From Leisingera thetidis (GTDB lineage: Bacteria > Pseudomonadota > Alphaproteobacteria > Rhodobacterales > Rhodobacteraceae), in assembly GCF_025857195.1 (NCBI RefSeq), contig NZ_CP109787.1, positions 871,501 to 935,500 of the forward strand: a DNA stretch of 64,000 nucleotides, read 5' to 3'. Of this stretch, positions 18,148 through 27,507 are shown one piece after another (position 1 is the stretch's first letter; each line of letters opens with the position of its first letter). A program made the translations under genes and the position numbers. The notes beneath the pieces were generated by a model. The model was not told the origin of the DNA. It made no database searches and saw nothing but the letters and a program-made list of their open reading frames with translations.

Positions 18148-18981
18148 ATGAAACATCTCCGCACTGCACTTCTGGCTGCCGTGATGGCGCTGCCGCTGCC
18201 GCTGCCGCTGGCGGCGCAGGACAAGCAGACCCTGGCGGACATCCGTCAGGAGCTGACCGTTCTGCATGTGGAGATCCAGCGGCTGAAGCGCGAGCTGTCC
18301 ACCACCGGCGCGCCGTCTGCGGATCTGGGCGGCGACACGGTGCTGGACCGGGTCGGCGCGATTGAAAACGAGCTGCAGCGGCTGACGCTGCAGACCGAGG
18401 AGTTGGGCCACCGCATCGACCGCATCGTCGCCGACGGCACCAACCGGGTTGGCGATCTGGAGTTCCGTCTGGTCGAGCTGGAGGGCGGCGACCTTGGCGC
18501 GCTGAAGGAAACCACGACGCTGGGCGGCGGCGAACTGCCGTCCGCGGGTGGTGAGACGGCTCAGGCGGATACGGGCGCCCCCGCGGCCGGCGAGCTGGCA
18601 GTCGGCGAGCAGGCGGATTTCGATGCCGCCGAAAAGCTGCTGGCTGAGGGGCTCTATCAGGATGCGGCTGAGAAATTCGCCGCCTTCAACCAGGCCTATC
18701 CGGGCAGCCCGCTGGCGCCCGCAGCCGAGTTCAGCCGCGGCAAGGCGCTGGACGGGCTGGGCGACACCCGCGAGGCCGCGCGGGCTTATCTGGCGGCCTT
18801 CACCGGCAACTCATCGGGACCGGTGGCGCCCAGGGCCCTGTTCGAGCTTGGTGCGGCCCTTGGCCGCCTGGGCCAGACTGATCAGGCCTGCGTGACGCTG
18901 TCCGAGGTCGGCGTGCGGTTTCCCGGGGCAGGGCCTGAAGCAGAGGCGGGTGCCGAAATGGCCAAGCTGGGCTGTTCTTGA
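18148..18981 (+). CDS. cpoB: Cell division coordinator CpoB (YbgF)
   Basis: 277 residues: signal peptide (about 1-23, LAAQ cleavage), a coiled-coil region (about 24-110) used for trimerisation in E. coli, a linker rich in Gly/Ala/Thr, and C-terminal TPR-like repeats (DFDAAEKLLAEGLYQDAAEKFAAF onward). In E. coli it coordinates PBP1B and the Tol system during constriction. Last tol gene; its stop overlaps the TTG start of tilS. Confidence 0.93.
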   Translation: MKHLRTALLAAVMALPLPLPLAAQDKQTLADIRQELTVLHVEIQRLKRELSTTGAPSADLGGDTVLDRVGAIENELQRLTLQTEELGHRIDRIVADGTNRVGDLEFRLVELEGGDLGALKETTTLGGGELPSAGGETAQADTGAPAAGELAVGEQADFDAAEKLLAEGLYQDAAEKFAAFNQAYPGSPLAPAAEFSRGKALDGLGDTREAARAYLAAFTGNSSGPVAPRALFELGAALGRLGQTDQACVTLSEVGVRFPGAGPEAEAGAEMAKLGCS

Positions 18982-20231
18982 GCGCGGCGGAACGCAATAT
19001 CCCGGCTCTGGTGCGCGGCCAGTTCCGTTCCGCTCTTCCTTCCCGGCTGGGAATCGCCGTTTCGGGCGGCGGTGATTCGATGGCGCTCTTGCATCTGCTG
19101 CACGAAAGTTTTGCCGACGGAGAGGTGCAGCTGTTTGCGGCAACCGTGGATCACGGGCTGCGTCCGGAGGCGGCGGCGGAGGCCGCCGCCGCGGGGCAGG
19201 CCGCCGCGGCGCTGGGAATCAGCCATGACGTGCTGCGCTGGGAGGCGGGCCCGCAGCAGGGCAACCTGCAGACGCAGGCCCGCGAGGCGCGGTACGACCT
19301 GCTGACCCGCTGGGCGCGGCGGCATGAAATCCCGGTTCTTGCGCTTGGCCACACTGCCGACGACCAGGCCGAGACGGTGCTGATGCGGATGGCGCGGGCC
19401 TCTGGAGTGACCGGTCTGTCCGGCATGGCGGAGCGGCGCACCCACAATGGCGTGACCTTGCTGCGGCCGCTGCTGGACGTGACCCGCAGCGAGCTGCGGG
19501 CCTATCTGGAGCACCGCGGCATTGCTTGGGCCGAAGACCCGAGCAACGAGGACACCCGGTTCGAGCGGGTAAGGGTGCGCAAGGCGCTGCAGGAGCTGGC
19601 GCCGCTGGGGCTGACACCCGCGGTGTTTGCCAAGATCGCGCGCAACATGGCCAAGGCCCGCGAAGCGCTTGACTGGTATGTCTTTCTGGCCGCCCGCGAC
19701 CTGGCGCATGTGCAGGCCGGCGCCGTTGTCCTGTGCCAGCGCAAGTTCCGCACCCTGCCCAGCGAAATCAGCCACCGGCTGCTGGTGCGGGCCATCCAGT
19801 GGATTTCCGGCGCCTCCTACCCGCCGCGCCGGGTGCCGATGGAAAAAGCGGTTCTGGCGGCGCGCACCGGCGGATCCGTCACCCTGGCAGGCTGCCGGCT
19901 GCTGACCACTGCCAAGCAGATTTGGATCTGCCGCGAGTATAATGCGGTAAGCGGCCAGGCCGTCCTTCCAGGCCAGGTCTGGGACGGCAGATGGAAGATT
20001 TTCGGGGGCGACGCAAAGGGTTGCGAGGTGCGGGCATTGGGGCAGCACGGGCTGCAGGCATGCCCTGACTGGCGCGCGACCGGGGTTCCGGGCGCCGTGC
20101 TGGAAGCCACTCCGGCCCTGTGGTGCGGAGACGGATTGATTGCCGCTCCGGCTGCCGGAATGGCGAACGGATGGTCGGCAGTTCCGGCGGGAAACGAAGA
20201 AGAGTTCTTTGCATCCCTTTTATCGCATTGA
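18978..20231 (+). CDS. tilS: tRNA(Ile) lysidine synthase TilS
   Basis: ATP-dependent enzyme that converts C34 of tRNA-Ile(CAU) to lysidine. 417 residues from a TTG start at 18978 that overlaps the cpoB stop (TTGA). The PP-loop signature is ISGGGDSMALLHLL; a second motif, GHTADDQAETVLMRM, and RPLLDVTRSELR follow. It has an N-terminal catalytic domain and a shortened C-terminal region compared with E. coli TilS. Placement between the tol genes and ftsH is common in alphaproteobacteria. Confidence 0.94.
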   Translation: MSAAERNIPALVRGQFRSALPSRLGIAVSGGGDSMALLHLLHESFADGEVQLFAATVDHGLRPEAAAEAAAAGQAAAALGISHDVLRWEAGPQQGNLQTQAREARYDLLTRWARRHEIPVLALGHTADDQAETVLMRMARASGVTGLSGMAERRTHNGVTLLRPLLDVTRSELRAYLEHRGIAWAEDPSNEDTRFERVRVRKALQELAPLGLTPAVFAKIARNMAKAREALDWYVFLAARDLAHVQAGAVVLCQRKFRTLPSEISHRLLVRAIQWISGASYPPRRVPMEKAVLAARTGGSVTLAGCRLLTTAKQIWICREYNAVSGQAVLPGQVWDGRWKIFGGDAKGCEVRALGQHGLQACPDWRATGVPGAVLEATPALWCGDGLIAAPAAGMANGWSAVPAGNEEEFFASLLSH

Positions 20232-20309
20232 ACCTGCCCGAATGATCCTTATTTTAAGCACAACGCAGGCGGCCCGTGCGGCGCGCCTATCTGATAGGGA
20301 GAACTTTCC

Positions 20310-22223
20310 TTGGGCAACGCTCGCAATATCGCCTTTTGGGTTGTTCTGTTTCTGCTGATCCTGGCGCTGTTCAATCTGTTCAGCGGTTCCGGCAGCACGA
20401 TGCAGAGCCGTGAACGCACTTTCTCGGACTTCGTCAGTTCGGTGGAGACCGGCAAGGTCAGCCGTGTCGTCCTGGACGGGGAGCAGGTGCGCTACACGAC
20501 CTCGGACGGCCAGAACTATGTCGCCATCAAGCCGGCCGATGCAGAAGTCACTGCGCTTCTGATCGAAAAGAATATCCCGGTTCAGGCCGAAAAGCAGCAG
20601 CAGTCGGGCTTTCAGTCCTTCCTGATCACGCTGCTGCCGTTCCTGCTGCTGATCGGCGTCTGGATCTATTTTATGAACCGGATGCAGGGCGGCGGCAAAG
20701 GCGGCGCCATGGGATTCGGCAAGTCCAAGGCCAAGATGCTGACCGAAAAGCACGGCCGCGTGACCTTTGACGATGTCGCGGGCATCGACGAGGCCAAGGA
20801 AGAACTGGAAGAGATCGTCGAATTCCTGCGCAACCCGCAGAAATTCTCGCGTCTCGGCGGCAAGATCCCCAAGGGTGCGCTGCTGGTCGGCCCTCCGGGC
20901 ACCGGCAAGACGCTGCTGGCGCGCGCCATCGCGGGCGAGGCCGGCGTGCCGTTCTTCACCATCTCCGGTTCGGATTTCGTGGAAATGTTTGTCGGCGTCG
21001 GCGCCAGCCGGGTGCGCGACATGTTCGAACAGGCCAAGAAGAACGCGCCCTGCATCGTCTTCATCGATGAGATCGACGCCGTGGGGCGCCATCGCGGCGC
21101 CGGCTATGGCGGCGGCAATGACGAGCGCGAACAGACCCTGAACCAGCTGCTGGTCGAAATGGACGGCTTCGAGGCCAACGAGGGCGTGATCATCCTGGCC
21201 GCCACCAACCGCAAGGACGTGCTGGACCCGGCGCTGTTGCGCCCGGGGCGCTTCGACCGCCAGGTCACCGTCGGCAACCCGGACATCAAGGGCCGCGAGA
21301 AGATCCTCGGCGTGCACGCCCGCAAGACCCCGCTGGGCCCGGATGTGGATCTGCGCATCATCGCCCGCGGCACCCCCGGTTTTTCGGGCGCGGATCTGGC
21401 CAACCTGGTCAACGAGGCGGCGCTGATGGCCGCCCGCGTCGGCCGCCGCTTTGTCACCATGGAGGATTTCGAATCAGCCAAGGACAAGGTGATGATGGGG
21501 GCCGAGCGCCGCTCGATGGTGCTGACCCAGGACCAGAAGGAAAAAACCGCCTATCACGAGGCCGGACACGCGGTTGTCGGCCACATTCTGCCGGAATGCG
21601 ATCCGGTCTATAAGGCCACGATCATTCCGCGCGGCGGCGCGCTGGGGATGGTGGTGTCCCTGCCGGAAATGGACCGGCTGAACTGGCACCGCGATGAATG
21701 CCAGCAGAAACTGGCCATGACGATGGCGGGCAAGGCGGCTGAAGTGATCAAATACGGCGAGGACCATGTGTCCAACGGCCCGGCCGGCGACATCCAGCAG
21801 GCCAGCCAATTGGCCCGCGCCATGGTGATGCGCTGGGGCATGTCGGACAAGGTCGGCAATATCGACTATGCCGAAGCGCATGAAGGCTACTCGGGCAACA
21901 CGGCCGGTTTCTCGGTCTCCGCAAATACCAAGGAGATGATCGAGGAAGAGGTGAAGAGCTTCATCCAGGCGGGGTACGACCGCGCGTTCCAGATCCTGAC
22001 CGACCATCATGACGAGTGGGAACGCCTGGCACAGGGCCTTCTGGAATACGAGACGCTGACCGGCGACGAGATCAAACGCGTCATGAACGGCGAGCCGCCG
22101 CAAGCGGATGATGGCGAAGACGGCGGCGAGGACGAAGGCAATGCTTCGGTGACCGCAATCCCCAAGGCCAAGCCGAAGAAATCTCCGCCGGAAGGCGGCA
22201 TGGAGCCTGAGCCGACGGTTTGA
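20310..22223 (+). CDS. ftsH: ATP-dependent zinc metalloprotease FtsH
   Basis: 637-residue membrane AAA protease. The TTG start at 20310 has a GGGAGA site upstream. Two N-terminal membrane helices (about 5-25 and 100-122) flank a small periplasmic domain. Walker A GPPGTGKT (about 194-201), Walker [13 protein letters not shown], the SRH segment [13 protein letters not shown] and the zinc motif HEAGH (about 416-420) follow, with the third ligand in a later Asp. The tail is acidic and variable. A perfect 16-bp terminator follows. Confidence 0.97.
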   Translation: MGNARNIAFWVVLFLLILALFNLFSGSGSTMQSRERTFSDFVSSVETGKVSRVVLDGEQVRYTTSDGQNYVAIKPADAEVTALLIEKNIPVQAEKQQQSGFQSFLITLLPFLLLIGVWIYFMNRMQGGGKGGAMGFGKSKAKMLTEKHGRVTFDDVAGIDEAKEELEEIVEFLRNPQKFSRLGGKIPKGALLVGPPGTGKTLLARAIAGEAGVPFFTISGSDFVEMFVGVGASRVRDMFEQAKKNAPCIVFIDEIDAVGRHRGAGYGGGNDEREQTLNQLLVEMDGFEANEGVIILAATNRKDVLDPALLRPGRFDRQVTVGNPDIKGREKILGVHARKTPLGPDVDLRIIARGTPGFSGADLANLVNEAALMAARVGRRFVTMEDFESAKDKVMMGAERRSMVLTQDQKEKTAYHEAGHAVVGHILPECDPVYKATIIPRGGALGMVVSLPEMDRLNWHRDECQQKLAMTMAGKAAEVIKYGEDHVSNGPAGDIQQASQLARAMVMRWGMSDKVGNIDYAEAHEGYSGNTAGFSVSANTKEMIEEEVKSFIQAGYDRAFQILTDHHDEWERLAQGLLEYETLTGDEIKRVMNGEPPQADDGEDGGEDEGNASVTAIPKAKPKKSPPEGGMEPEPTV

Positions 22224-22242
22224 GCTTTCTGACCGGACATTG

Positions 22243-22286
22243 AAACGCCCCGGAAACCAGTTGCGGTTTCCGGGGCGTTTGCCTTT
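22243..22286 (+). terminator. Rho-independent terminator of ftsH
   Basis: A perfect 16-bp stem (22243-22258 with 22265-22280, arm AAACGCCCCGGAAACC), 6-base loop, then a short T5 run. Confidence 0.93.
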
Positions 22287-22291
22287 TTGGC

Positions 22292-22320
22292 GGGCCGCGG
22301 GGCCGCGGGGCCGCGGGGCC
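22292..22320 (+). repeat. Short tandem repeat, 8-bp unit
   Basis: GGGCCGCG repeated 3.6 times without interruption directly after the ftsH terminator; non-coding and possibly variable in length between strains. Confidence 0.85.
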
Positions 22321-22458
22321 GGACCGGCAGGCGCAGGGCGTCTGCTGCCTTCCTGCAATTGCGGGCATTTCATCTGCTGCGCCTTTTCGGGATGGCACAC
22401 CTTTTGAAAGCGTGTAGCGTCGCGCCGGAACAGCAACAAACCAGGGTGGAGGCGTGGA

Positions 22459-23034
22459 ATGCCAGTATTGCGGGACAGCGGATTCAAGGGGGAAATCATA
22501 TGGCTGGGCCTGGTCCCGGCGGGCGGCGGGCTGCAGGCTGAGCCGGCAGACCGGCTGGAAATGGGGTTCGGCGGCATTGCCGGGGAGCGCCATGAGGGGG
22601 AGAACCGCGGCGCCTGCGTGCGGGTCCGCAACCTCTACCCGGAAGGCACTGAAATCCGCAACGTGCGCCAGCTTACGATCCTGTCAGAGGAGGAGCTGGC
22701 CGAGATCGCCGCCGGGATGGGAATGGAGCGTGTCGATCCGGCCCATCTCGGCGCCACCATCGTCCTGCGGGGCATCCCGGATTTCACCTTCGTGCCGCCC
22801 TCATCGCGCCTGCAGGGGCCGGACGGGGTGACCCTGACGGTGGATATGGAAAACCGCCCGTGCGTGCTGCCGGGCCGGGAGATCGAGAAGGACCATGCAG
22901 GCTTCGGCGCCCGGTTCAAACCGGCGGCGCAGAACCGCCGGGGAATCACCGCCTGGGTGGAGCGGCCCGGCACCCTGTCCCTGGGTAACGAATGCACGCT
23001 TTTTGTGCCGGATCAGCGGGCCTGGGCACCCTGA
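22459..23034 (+). CDS. MOSC domain-containing protein
   Basis: 191 residues with a MOSC-type fold (molybdenum cofactor sulfurase C-terminal domain). Visible are the N-terminal GEIIWLGLVPAGGG strand pair, GFGGIAGERHEGENRGACVRVR, and the central ...RQLTILSEEELAEIAAGMG...LGATIVLRGI segment with C in DMENRPCVLPG. A GGAGG site precedes ATG 22459 by 7 bases. The N-terminal half departs from canonical YiiM-like MOSC proteins. The family binds sulfur or metal-sulfur moieties; the substrate is unknown. Monocistronic, between ftsH and fhs. Confidence 0.8.
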   Translation: MPVLRDSGFKGEIIWLGLVPAGGGLQAEPADRLEMGFGGIAGERHEGENRGACVRVRNLYPEGTEIRNVRQLTILSEEELAEIAAGMGMERVDPAHLGATIVLRGIPDFTFVPPSSRLQGPDGVTLTVDMENRPCVLPGREIEKDHAGFGARFKPAAQNRRGITAWVERPGTLSLGNECTLFVPDQRAWAP

Positions 23035-23066
23035 CATCCCTCTTTTAGGGGAATGCGTTTCCTTTA

Positions 23067-23112
23067 AGGAACCGGGAGCGGCGCGGGGAAAGAGCCCACG
23101 CCGCTTCGAGGC
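23067..23112 (+). terminator. Possible terminator hairpin after the MOSC gene
   Basis: AGCGGCGCGGG and CCCACGCCGCT form an 11-bp stem with one G-T pair and a short GA-rich loop. No T tract, so function as an intrinsic terminator is doubtful. Confidence 0.35.
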
Positions 23113-23222
23113 AGGATAATGTCGGAAATCACGCGCGTGTTTTGCCGCATATTGGCTAAGTCTATCGCGAAACCGGCATCCTTGTGCCGGCGATCGTATG
23201 CAAACTCAGCAGGAACCTTGCC

Positions 23223-24899
23223 ATGAGCTACAAGAGTGACATTGAGATCGCGCGGGAAGCGCAGAAGAAACCGATCCAGGAGATTGGTGCGAAGATCGGG
23301 ATTTCCAATGACGATCTGCTGCCCTACGGCCACGACAAGGCGAAGGTGTCGCAGCGGTTCATCAACTCGGTGCAGTCGAAGGACGACGGCAAGCTGATCC
23401 TGGTGACGGCGATCAACCCGACGCCGGCGGGCGAAGGCAAGACCACCACCACCGTGGGCCTGGGCGACGGGCTGAACCGGATCGGCAAGAACGCGATGAT
23501 CTGCATCCGCGAAGCCTCCCTCGGCCCGAACTTCGGCATGAAGGGCGGCGCCGCGGGCGGCGGCTATGCCCAGGTGGTGCCGATGGAGGAGATGAACCTC
23601 CACTTCACCGGCGACTTCCACGCGATCACCTCGGCGCATTCGCTGCTCAGCGCGATGATCGACAACCACATCTACTGGGGCAATGAGTGCGACATCGACA
23701 CCCGCCGCGTCGCCTGGCGCCGGGTCGTGGACATGAACGACCGCGCCCTGCGGGTGATCACCGCCAGCTTGGGCGGCGTGTCCAACGGCTTCCCGCGCGA
23801 AGCCGGCTTTGACATCACCGTGGCCTCGGAAGTGATGGCGATCCTGTGCCTCGCCAACGACCTGAAGGACCTGGAAAAGCGCCTCGGCGACATCATCGTG
23901 GCCTACCGCCGCGACAAGACCCCGGTCTACTGCCGCGACATCAAGGCCGAAGGCGCGATGACCGTGCTGCTGAAAGACGCGATGCAGCCGAACCTGGTGC
24001 AGACGCTGGAAAACAACCCGGCCTTCGTGCACGGCGGCCCGTTCGCCAACATCGCGCATGGCTGCAACTCGGTGATCGCCACCAAGACCGCCCTGAAAGT
24101 GGCCGACTACGTGGTCACCGAAGCCGGCTTCGGTGCCGACCTGGGCGCCGAGAAGTTCATGAACATCAAGTGCCGCAAGGCAGGCATCGCGCCGTCGGCG
24201 GTGGTACTGGTGGCCACCGTGCGCGCGATGAAGATGAACGGCGGCGTCGCCAAGGCGGATCTCGGCGCCGAGAATGTCGACGCGGTGAACAACGGCTGCG
24301 CCAACCTCGGCCGCCACATCGAGAACGTCAAATCCTTCGGCGTGCCGGTGGTGGTTGCGATCAACCACTTCGTCACCGACACCGATGCCGAAGTGCAGGC
24401 GGTGAAGGACTACTGCGCCACCCACGGCGTCGAGGCGGTGCTGTCGCGCCACTGGGAGCTGGGGTCGGAAGGCTCTGCCGATCTGGCGCAGAAGGTTGTC
24501 GAGATCGTCGACGCGGGCCAGGCCAACTTCTCGCCGATCTACCCCGACGACATGCCGCTGTTCGAGAAGATCGAAACCATCGCCAAGCGCATCTACCGTG
24601 CCGACGAGGTGCTGGCGGACAACAAGATCCGCAACCAGCTGAAGGAATGGGAAGAGGCGGGCTACGGCAATCTGCCGGTCTGCATGGCCAAGACCCAGTA
24701 CTCCTTCTCGACCGACCCGTCCTTGCGCGGTGCGCCGGTGGGCCATTCGGTGCCGGTGCGCGAAGTGCGGCTGTCGGCCGGTGCCGGCTTCATCGTGGCG
24801 GTCTGCGGCGAGATCATGACGATGCCCGGCCTGCCGCGCAAGCCGGCCTCGGAAACCATCCGCCTGAATGACGACGGCCAGATCGAAGGCTTGTTCTGA
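23223..24899 (+). CDS. fhs: Formate-tetrahydrofolate ligase
   Basis: ATP-dependent ligation of formate to THF giving 10-formyl-THF. 558 residues, normal length. ATG 23223 at [12 protein letters not shown] matches the family start; an in-frame upstream start would add 13 non-homologous residues. The ATP site is [18 protein letters not shown] (about 65-82). Other signatures are [23 protein letters not shown] and a substrate loop in the [15 protein letters not shown] region. Downstream are a chorismate mutase gene and folD, the next steps in folate one-carbon flow. In roseobacters this gene is associated with methyl-group and formate oxidation, for example from DMSP. Confidence 0.97.
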   Translation: MSYKSDIEIAREAQKKPIQEIGAKIGISNDDLLPYGHDKAKVSQRFINSVQSKDDGKLILVTAINPTPAGEGKTTTTVGLGDGLNRIGKNAMICIREASLGPNFGMKGGAAGGGYAQVVPMEEMNLHFTGDFHAITSAHSLLSAMIDNHIYWGNECDIDTRRVAWRRVVDMNDRALRVITASLGGVSNGFPREAGFDITVASEVMAILCLANDLKDLEKRLGDIIVAYRRDKTPVYCRDIKAEGAMTVLLKDAMQPNLVQTLENNPAFVHGGPFANIAHGCNSVIATKTALKVADYVVTEAGFGADLGAEKFMNIKCRKAGIAPSAVVLVATVRAMKMNGGVAKADLGAENVDAVNNGCANLGRHIENVKSFGVPVVVAINHFVTDTDAEVQAVKDYCATHGVEAVLSRHWELGSEGSADLAQKVVEIVDAGQANFSPIYPDDMPLFEKIETIAKRIYRADEVLADNKIRNQLKEWEEAGYGNLPVCMAKTQYSFSTDPSLRGAPVGHSVPVREVRLSAGAGFIVAVCGEIMTMPGLPRKPASETIRLNDDGQIEGLF

Positions 24900-24916
24900 G
24901 CCGCGATATGCGCAAT

Positions 24917-24946
24917 TCACGGCCCGGGACCATCCCCGGGCCGTGA
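24917..24946 (+). terminator. Perfect hairpin between fhs and the chorismate mutase gene
   Basis: A 12-bp perfect stem (TCACGGCCCGGG / CCCGGGCCGTGA) with loop ACCATC. Only GAGAGTTT follows, so it is more likely an attenuating or mRNA-stabilising hairpin than a full terminator. The next ATG is 12 bases later. Confidence 0.6.
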
Positions 24947-24958
24947 GAGTTTGAAGAC

Positions 24959-25264
24959 ATGACCAAAGTGACACCGCCGCAGGATTGCCAGTCGATGGCG
25001 GAGCTGCGGGCGCAGATCGACCACCTGGACCGGGTGCTGGTGCAGATGCTGGCGCAGCGGGCGGGCTACATCGACCGGGCGATTGCGCTGAAGCAGCAGA
25101 ACGGCTGGCCGGCGCGGATCCCGGAACGGGTCGAGGAAGTGGTCATGAATGCCCGCGCCGCGGCGGAAGGGCAGGGGCTGGACCCCGCTCTGGCAGAAGA
25201 TCTGTGGCGGCAGCTGGTGGAGTGGTCGATTGCCCGCGAATCGCGGGTGATCCGGGAAGAGTGA
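24959..25264 (+). CDS. Chorismate mutase, AroQ class
   Basis: 101-residue stand-alone AroQ-type chorismate mutase, all-helical, converting chorismate to prephenate (or acting as an isochorismate-pyruvate lyase relative). Helix 1 pattern MAELRAQIDHLDRVLVQML with Arg, then RAGYIDRAIALKQQNGWPARIPERVEEV, then the C-terminal WRQLVEWSIARESRV. Placement between fhs and folD is conserved in relatives by recall, and its metabolic reason is unclear. Confidence 0.85.
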   Translation: MTKVTPPQDCQSMAELRAQIDHLDRVLVQMLAQRAGYIDRAIALKQQNGWPARIPERVEEVVMNARAAAEGQGLDPALAEDLWRQLVEWSIARESRVIREE

Positions 25265-25360
25265 TGCCGGGCCGGGATCTGCGCGGGGGCATCACGGCCA
25301 AAGGTAAGGACTGATGGCGCGCGCAGGGCCTGCGGGGCGCCCGCAAAAGGAAGAGAGCAA

Positions 25361-26251
25361 ATGGCAGCAACATTGATTGACGGCAAGGCCTTTGCGGCCA
25401 AGGTGCGCGGCCAGGTGGCCGAGCATGTGGCGCGGCTGAAGACGGAGCACGGCATCACCCCTGGGCTGGCGGTGGTGCTGGTGGGCGAGGATCCGGCCTC
25501 CCAGGTCTATGTGCGCTCCAAGGGCAAGAGCACCGTCGAGGTGGGGATGAACTCCTTCGAGCACAAGCTGGCGCCGACCATCTCGGAGCAGGAGCTGCTG
25601 GGGCTGATCGATCAGCTGAACAATGATCCCGCCGTGCACGGCATCCTGGTGCAGCTGCCGCTGCCCAAGCACCTGGACGAGGACCTGGTGATCAACTCGA
25701 TCGCGCCGGAGAAGGACGTGGACGGCTTCCACATCTCCAACGTCGGCCTGCTGGGCACCGGCCAGAAGTCGATGGTGCCCTGCACGCCCTTGGGCTGCCT
25801 GATGATGCTGCGCGACCACCACGGCTCCCTCTCGGGCATGGATGCGGTGGTGATCGGCCGCTCCAACATCGTCGGCAAGCCGATGGCGCAATTGCTGCTG
25901 GGCGACAGCTGCAGCGTGACGATTGCGCATTCGCGCACCAGGGATCTGCCCGATGTGGTGCGCCGCGCCGACATCGTGGTGGCCGCGGTGGGCCGCCCGG
26001 AAATGGTGCCGGGCGACTGGATCAAGGAGGGTGCCACGGTGATCGACGTCGGCATCAACCGCATCGAGCGCGACGGCAAGACCAAGCTGGTGGGCGATGT
26101 CGATTTTGCCTCGGCTGCCGAGCGCGCCGGCGCCATCACCCCGGTGCCGGGCGGCGTCGGCCCGATGACCATCGCCTGCCTGCTGGCCAACACCGTCACC
26201 GCCTGCTGCCGTGCCAACGGCCTGGCCGAGCCGGAAGGGCTGACCGCCTAA
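25361..26251 (+). CDS. folD: Bifunctional methylene-THF dehydrogenase/cyclohydrolase
   Basis: Interconverts 5,10-methylene-, methenyl- and 10-formyl-THF with NADP. 296 residues. Signatures: [18 protein letters not shown] with the catalytic Lys (about 55), [11 protein letters not shown], the [13 protein letters not shown] loop, the Rossmann segment [18 protein letters not shown], and [27 protein letters not shown] ribosome site before ATG 25361. Functionally paired with fhs upstream. Confidence 0.97.
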   Translation: MAATLIDGKAFAAKVRGQVAEHVARLKTEHGITPGLAVVLVGEDPASQVYVRSKGKSTVEVGMNSFEHKLAPTISEQELLGLIDQLNNDPAVHGILVQLPLPKHLDEDLVINSIAPEKDVDGFHISNVGLLGTGQKSMVPCTPLGCLMMLRDHHGSLSGMDAVVIGRSNIVGKPMAQLLLGDSCSVTIAHSRTRDLPDVVRRADIVVAAVGRPEMVPGDWIKEGATVIDVGINRIERDGKTKLVGDVDFASAAERAGAITPVPGGVGPMTIACLLANTVTACCRANGLAEPEGLTA

Positions 26252-26283
26252 GCGGCGCCGCAGACCAGCAACGCTCAGGTTAG

Positions 26284-26321
26284 ATACTCCCGCCGGAACG
26301 CCTCCGGCGGGAGTATTTTTT
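26284..26321. terminator. Bidirectional terminator between folD and the thioesterase gene
   Basis: A perfect 14-bp stem (26284-26297 with 26303-26316), 5-base loop and a T6 run on the plus strand. On the minus strand the 3' flank is GATCTAA without a T run, so it is strongest for folD. Confidence 0.92.
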
Positions 26322-26340
26322 CAAAGAAGAAAGAGGGGGT

Positions 26341-26748
26341 TTAAGCGGAGACAGGCACCATGGTGCCTTGCAGGAGGGCGACCAGGGTCTCGCTGTCACC
26401 TGTAACCGCGTGGACCTCGGCCGTGACGATCACCAGGCGCCGGCCCGGTTTGATAACCTTGCCGGTGGCGCGCAGAAGTTTTCCGGCGCCGGGGGCCAGG
26501 AGGTTGATCTTCATCTCGGCCGTCATCACTTCGCGGTCCTCGGGCATCATCGTGAGTGCTGCGTAGCCCGCGGCGGTGTCGCCGATGGCAAAGCTCAGCG
26601 CCGCATGGGCCACATCATGCTGCTGGCGGCTGCCGGGCAGGATCGGGGCGGTGATCGCCACTTCTCCGGACGCGACACTGACGATTTCAGCGCCCAGGGT
26701 CTGCATCATGGTTTGCCGGGCGAAACTCTGGCGGATGCGGTTTTCCAT
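26341..26748 (-). CDS. PaaI-family hot-dog thioesterase
   Basis: 135 residues with the PaaI/4HBT hot-dog fold. The key segment is QQHDVAHAALSFAIGDTAAGYAA, where the HG(G/A)-type motif is represented by the H in DVAHAAL and D by GDTAAG. MTAEMKINLLAPGAGKLLRATGKV is the following strand pattern. Such enzymes hydrolyse aryl- or acyl-CoA. No phenylacetate genes are adjacent, so the substrate is unknown. ATG 26748 has an AAGGACC site upstream. Confidence 0.82.
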   Translation of the reverse strand: MENRIRQSFARQTMMQTLGAEIVSVASGEVAITAPILPGSRQQHDVAHAALSFAIGDTAAGYAALTMMPEDREVMTAEMKINLLAPGAGKLLRATGKVIKPGRRLVIVTAEVHAVTGDSETLVALLQGTMVPVSA

Positions 26749-26819
26749 TGCGGGGTCCTTCTGCTGCTTCGGGCAGCATAGCGGAGCAGGCGCCGTCCGC
26801 GGCTGTGACGCTGCGCCAT

Positions 26820-27470
26820 TCAGCGCGGCATCGGCACCGGAACCGGGCGCGGGCCGGTGAGAATGGCCAGGGCGCCGGGGCCCATCAGCGGGGCAAAGGC
26901 GGGATCGCTGCTGCGCAGGCCGCCGGTGTAGGTGCCGAAAGCGGGCAGAATCAGGCGGTCCGTGTCTACGAGGAACGCCGGGCGGGAGATGCTGCGCAGC
27001 CGCGCCTTGGGGTGGTAATGGCCGGAGACTTCGGCCGTGGCCCGAGGTTCGGCGATATGGCGGAAGCTGAGCGGGCCGAGCCGGAGCGTGGCGTGCCGTT
27101 CACCGCCGAAGCCGTCCGGGGCGGGGTCGTGGTTGCCCTCGATCCAGATCCAGCGGCGGCCGTCCGACAACTCGCGGATCGTGTGTCTTTCGGCGCCGGG
27201 CAGCGCATCCGCCGCGGCCGCGTCGTCAAAGCTGTCGCCCAGGCAGACCACAGTGGCCGGAGCGAGGCCAGCGATCAGCGTGCCGAGGCGGTGAAGCGTG
27301 TCGCGGCCCTCGTAAGGCGGCAGGGCAGCGCCGCCGCGGCGGGCGTGGCGTTCGGACTTGCCGAGATGCAGATCGGAGACGCAGAGCAGGCGCTGCTCTG
27401 CCCACCAAAGCGCGCCGGAGCCGAGGGCCGTCAGGCGGGCGCCAGCCAGGAAGAAGTCGAAGCCGTTCAT
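26820..27470 (-). CDS. pdeM: Ligase-associated DNA damage response phosphoesterase PdeM
   Basis: 216-residue calcineurin-like metallophosphoesterase of the family found with Lhr-type helicase, exonuclease and ATP-dependent ligase genes. Metal-site motifs in order: VSDLHLGKSERHARRG, GDSFDD, GNHD, and the GHYHPKARL histidines. Length fits. The helicase gene lies 37 bases upstream on the same strand, so the two form an operon. The usual third and fourth members (ligase, exonuclease) are not in this window. Confidence 0.9.
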   Translation of the reverse strand: MNGFDFFLAGARLTALGSGALWWAEQRLLCVSDLHLGKSERHARRGGAALPPYEGRDTLHRLGTLIAGLAPATVVCLGDSFDDAAAADALPGAERHTIRELSDGRRWIWIEGNHDPAPDGFGGERHATLRLGPLSFRHIAEPRATAEVSGHYHPKARLRSISRPAFLVDTDRLILPAFGTYTGGLRSSDPAFAPLMGPGALAILTGPRPVPVPMPR

Positions 27471-27507
27471 GCTGCGGTCTTAGCGGTCCCTGCGCCGCAG
27501 GCAAGGG

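Noticed and set aside
23035..23222. ZTP (pfl) or THF riboswitch in front of fhs
   Set aside because: The leader lacks the conserved pfl motif bases and pseudoknot; only an imperfect hairpin was seen.
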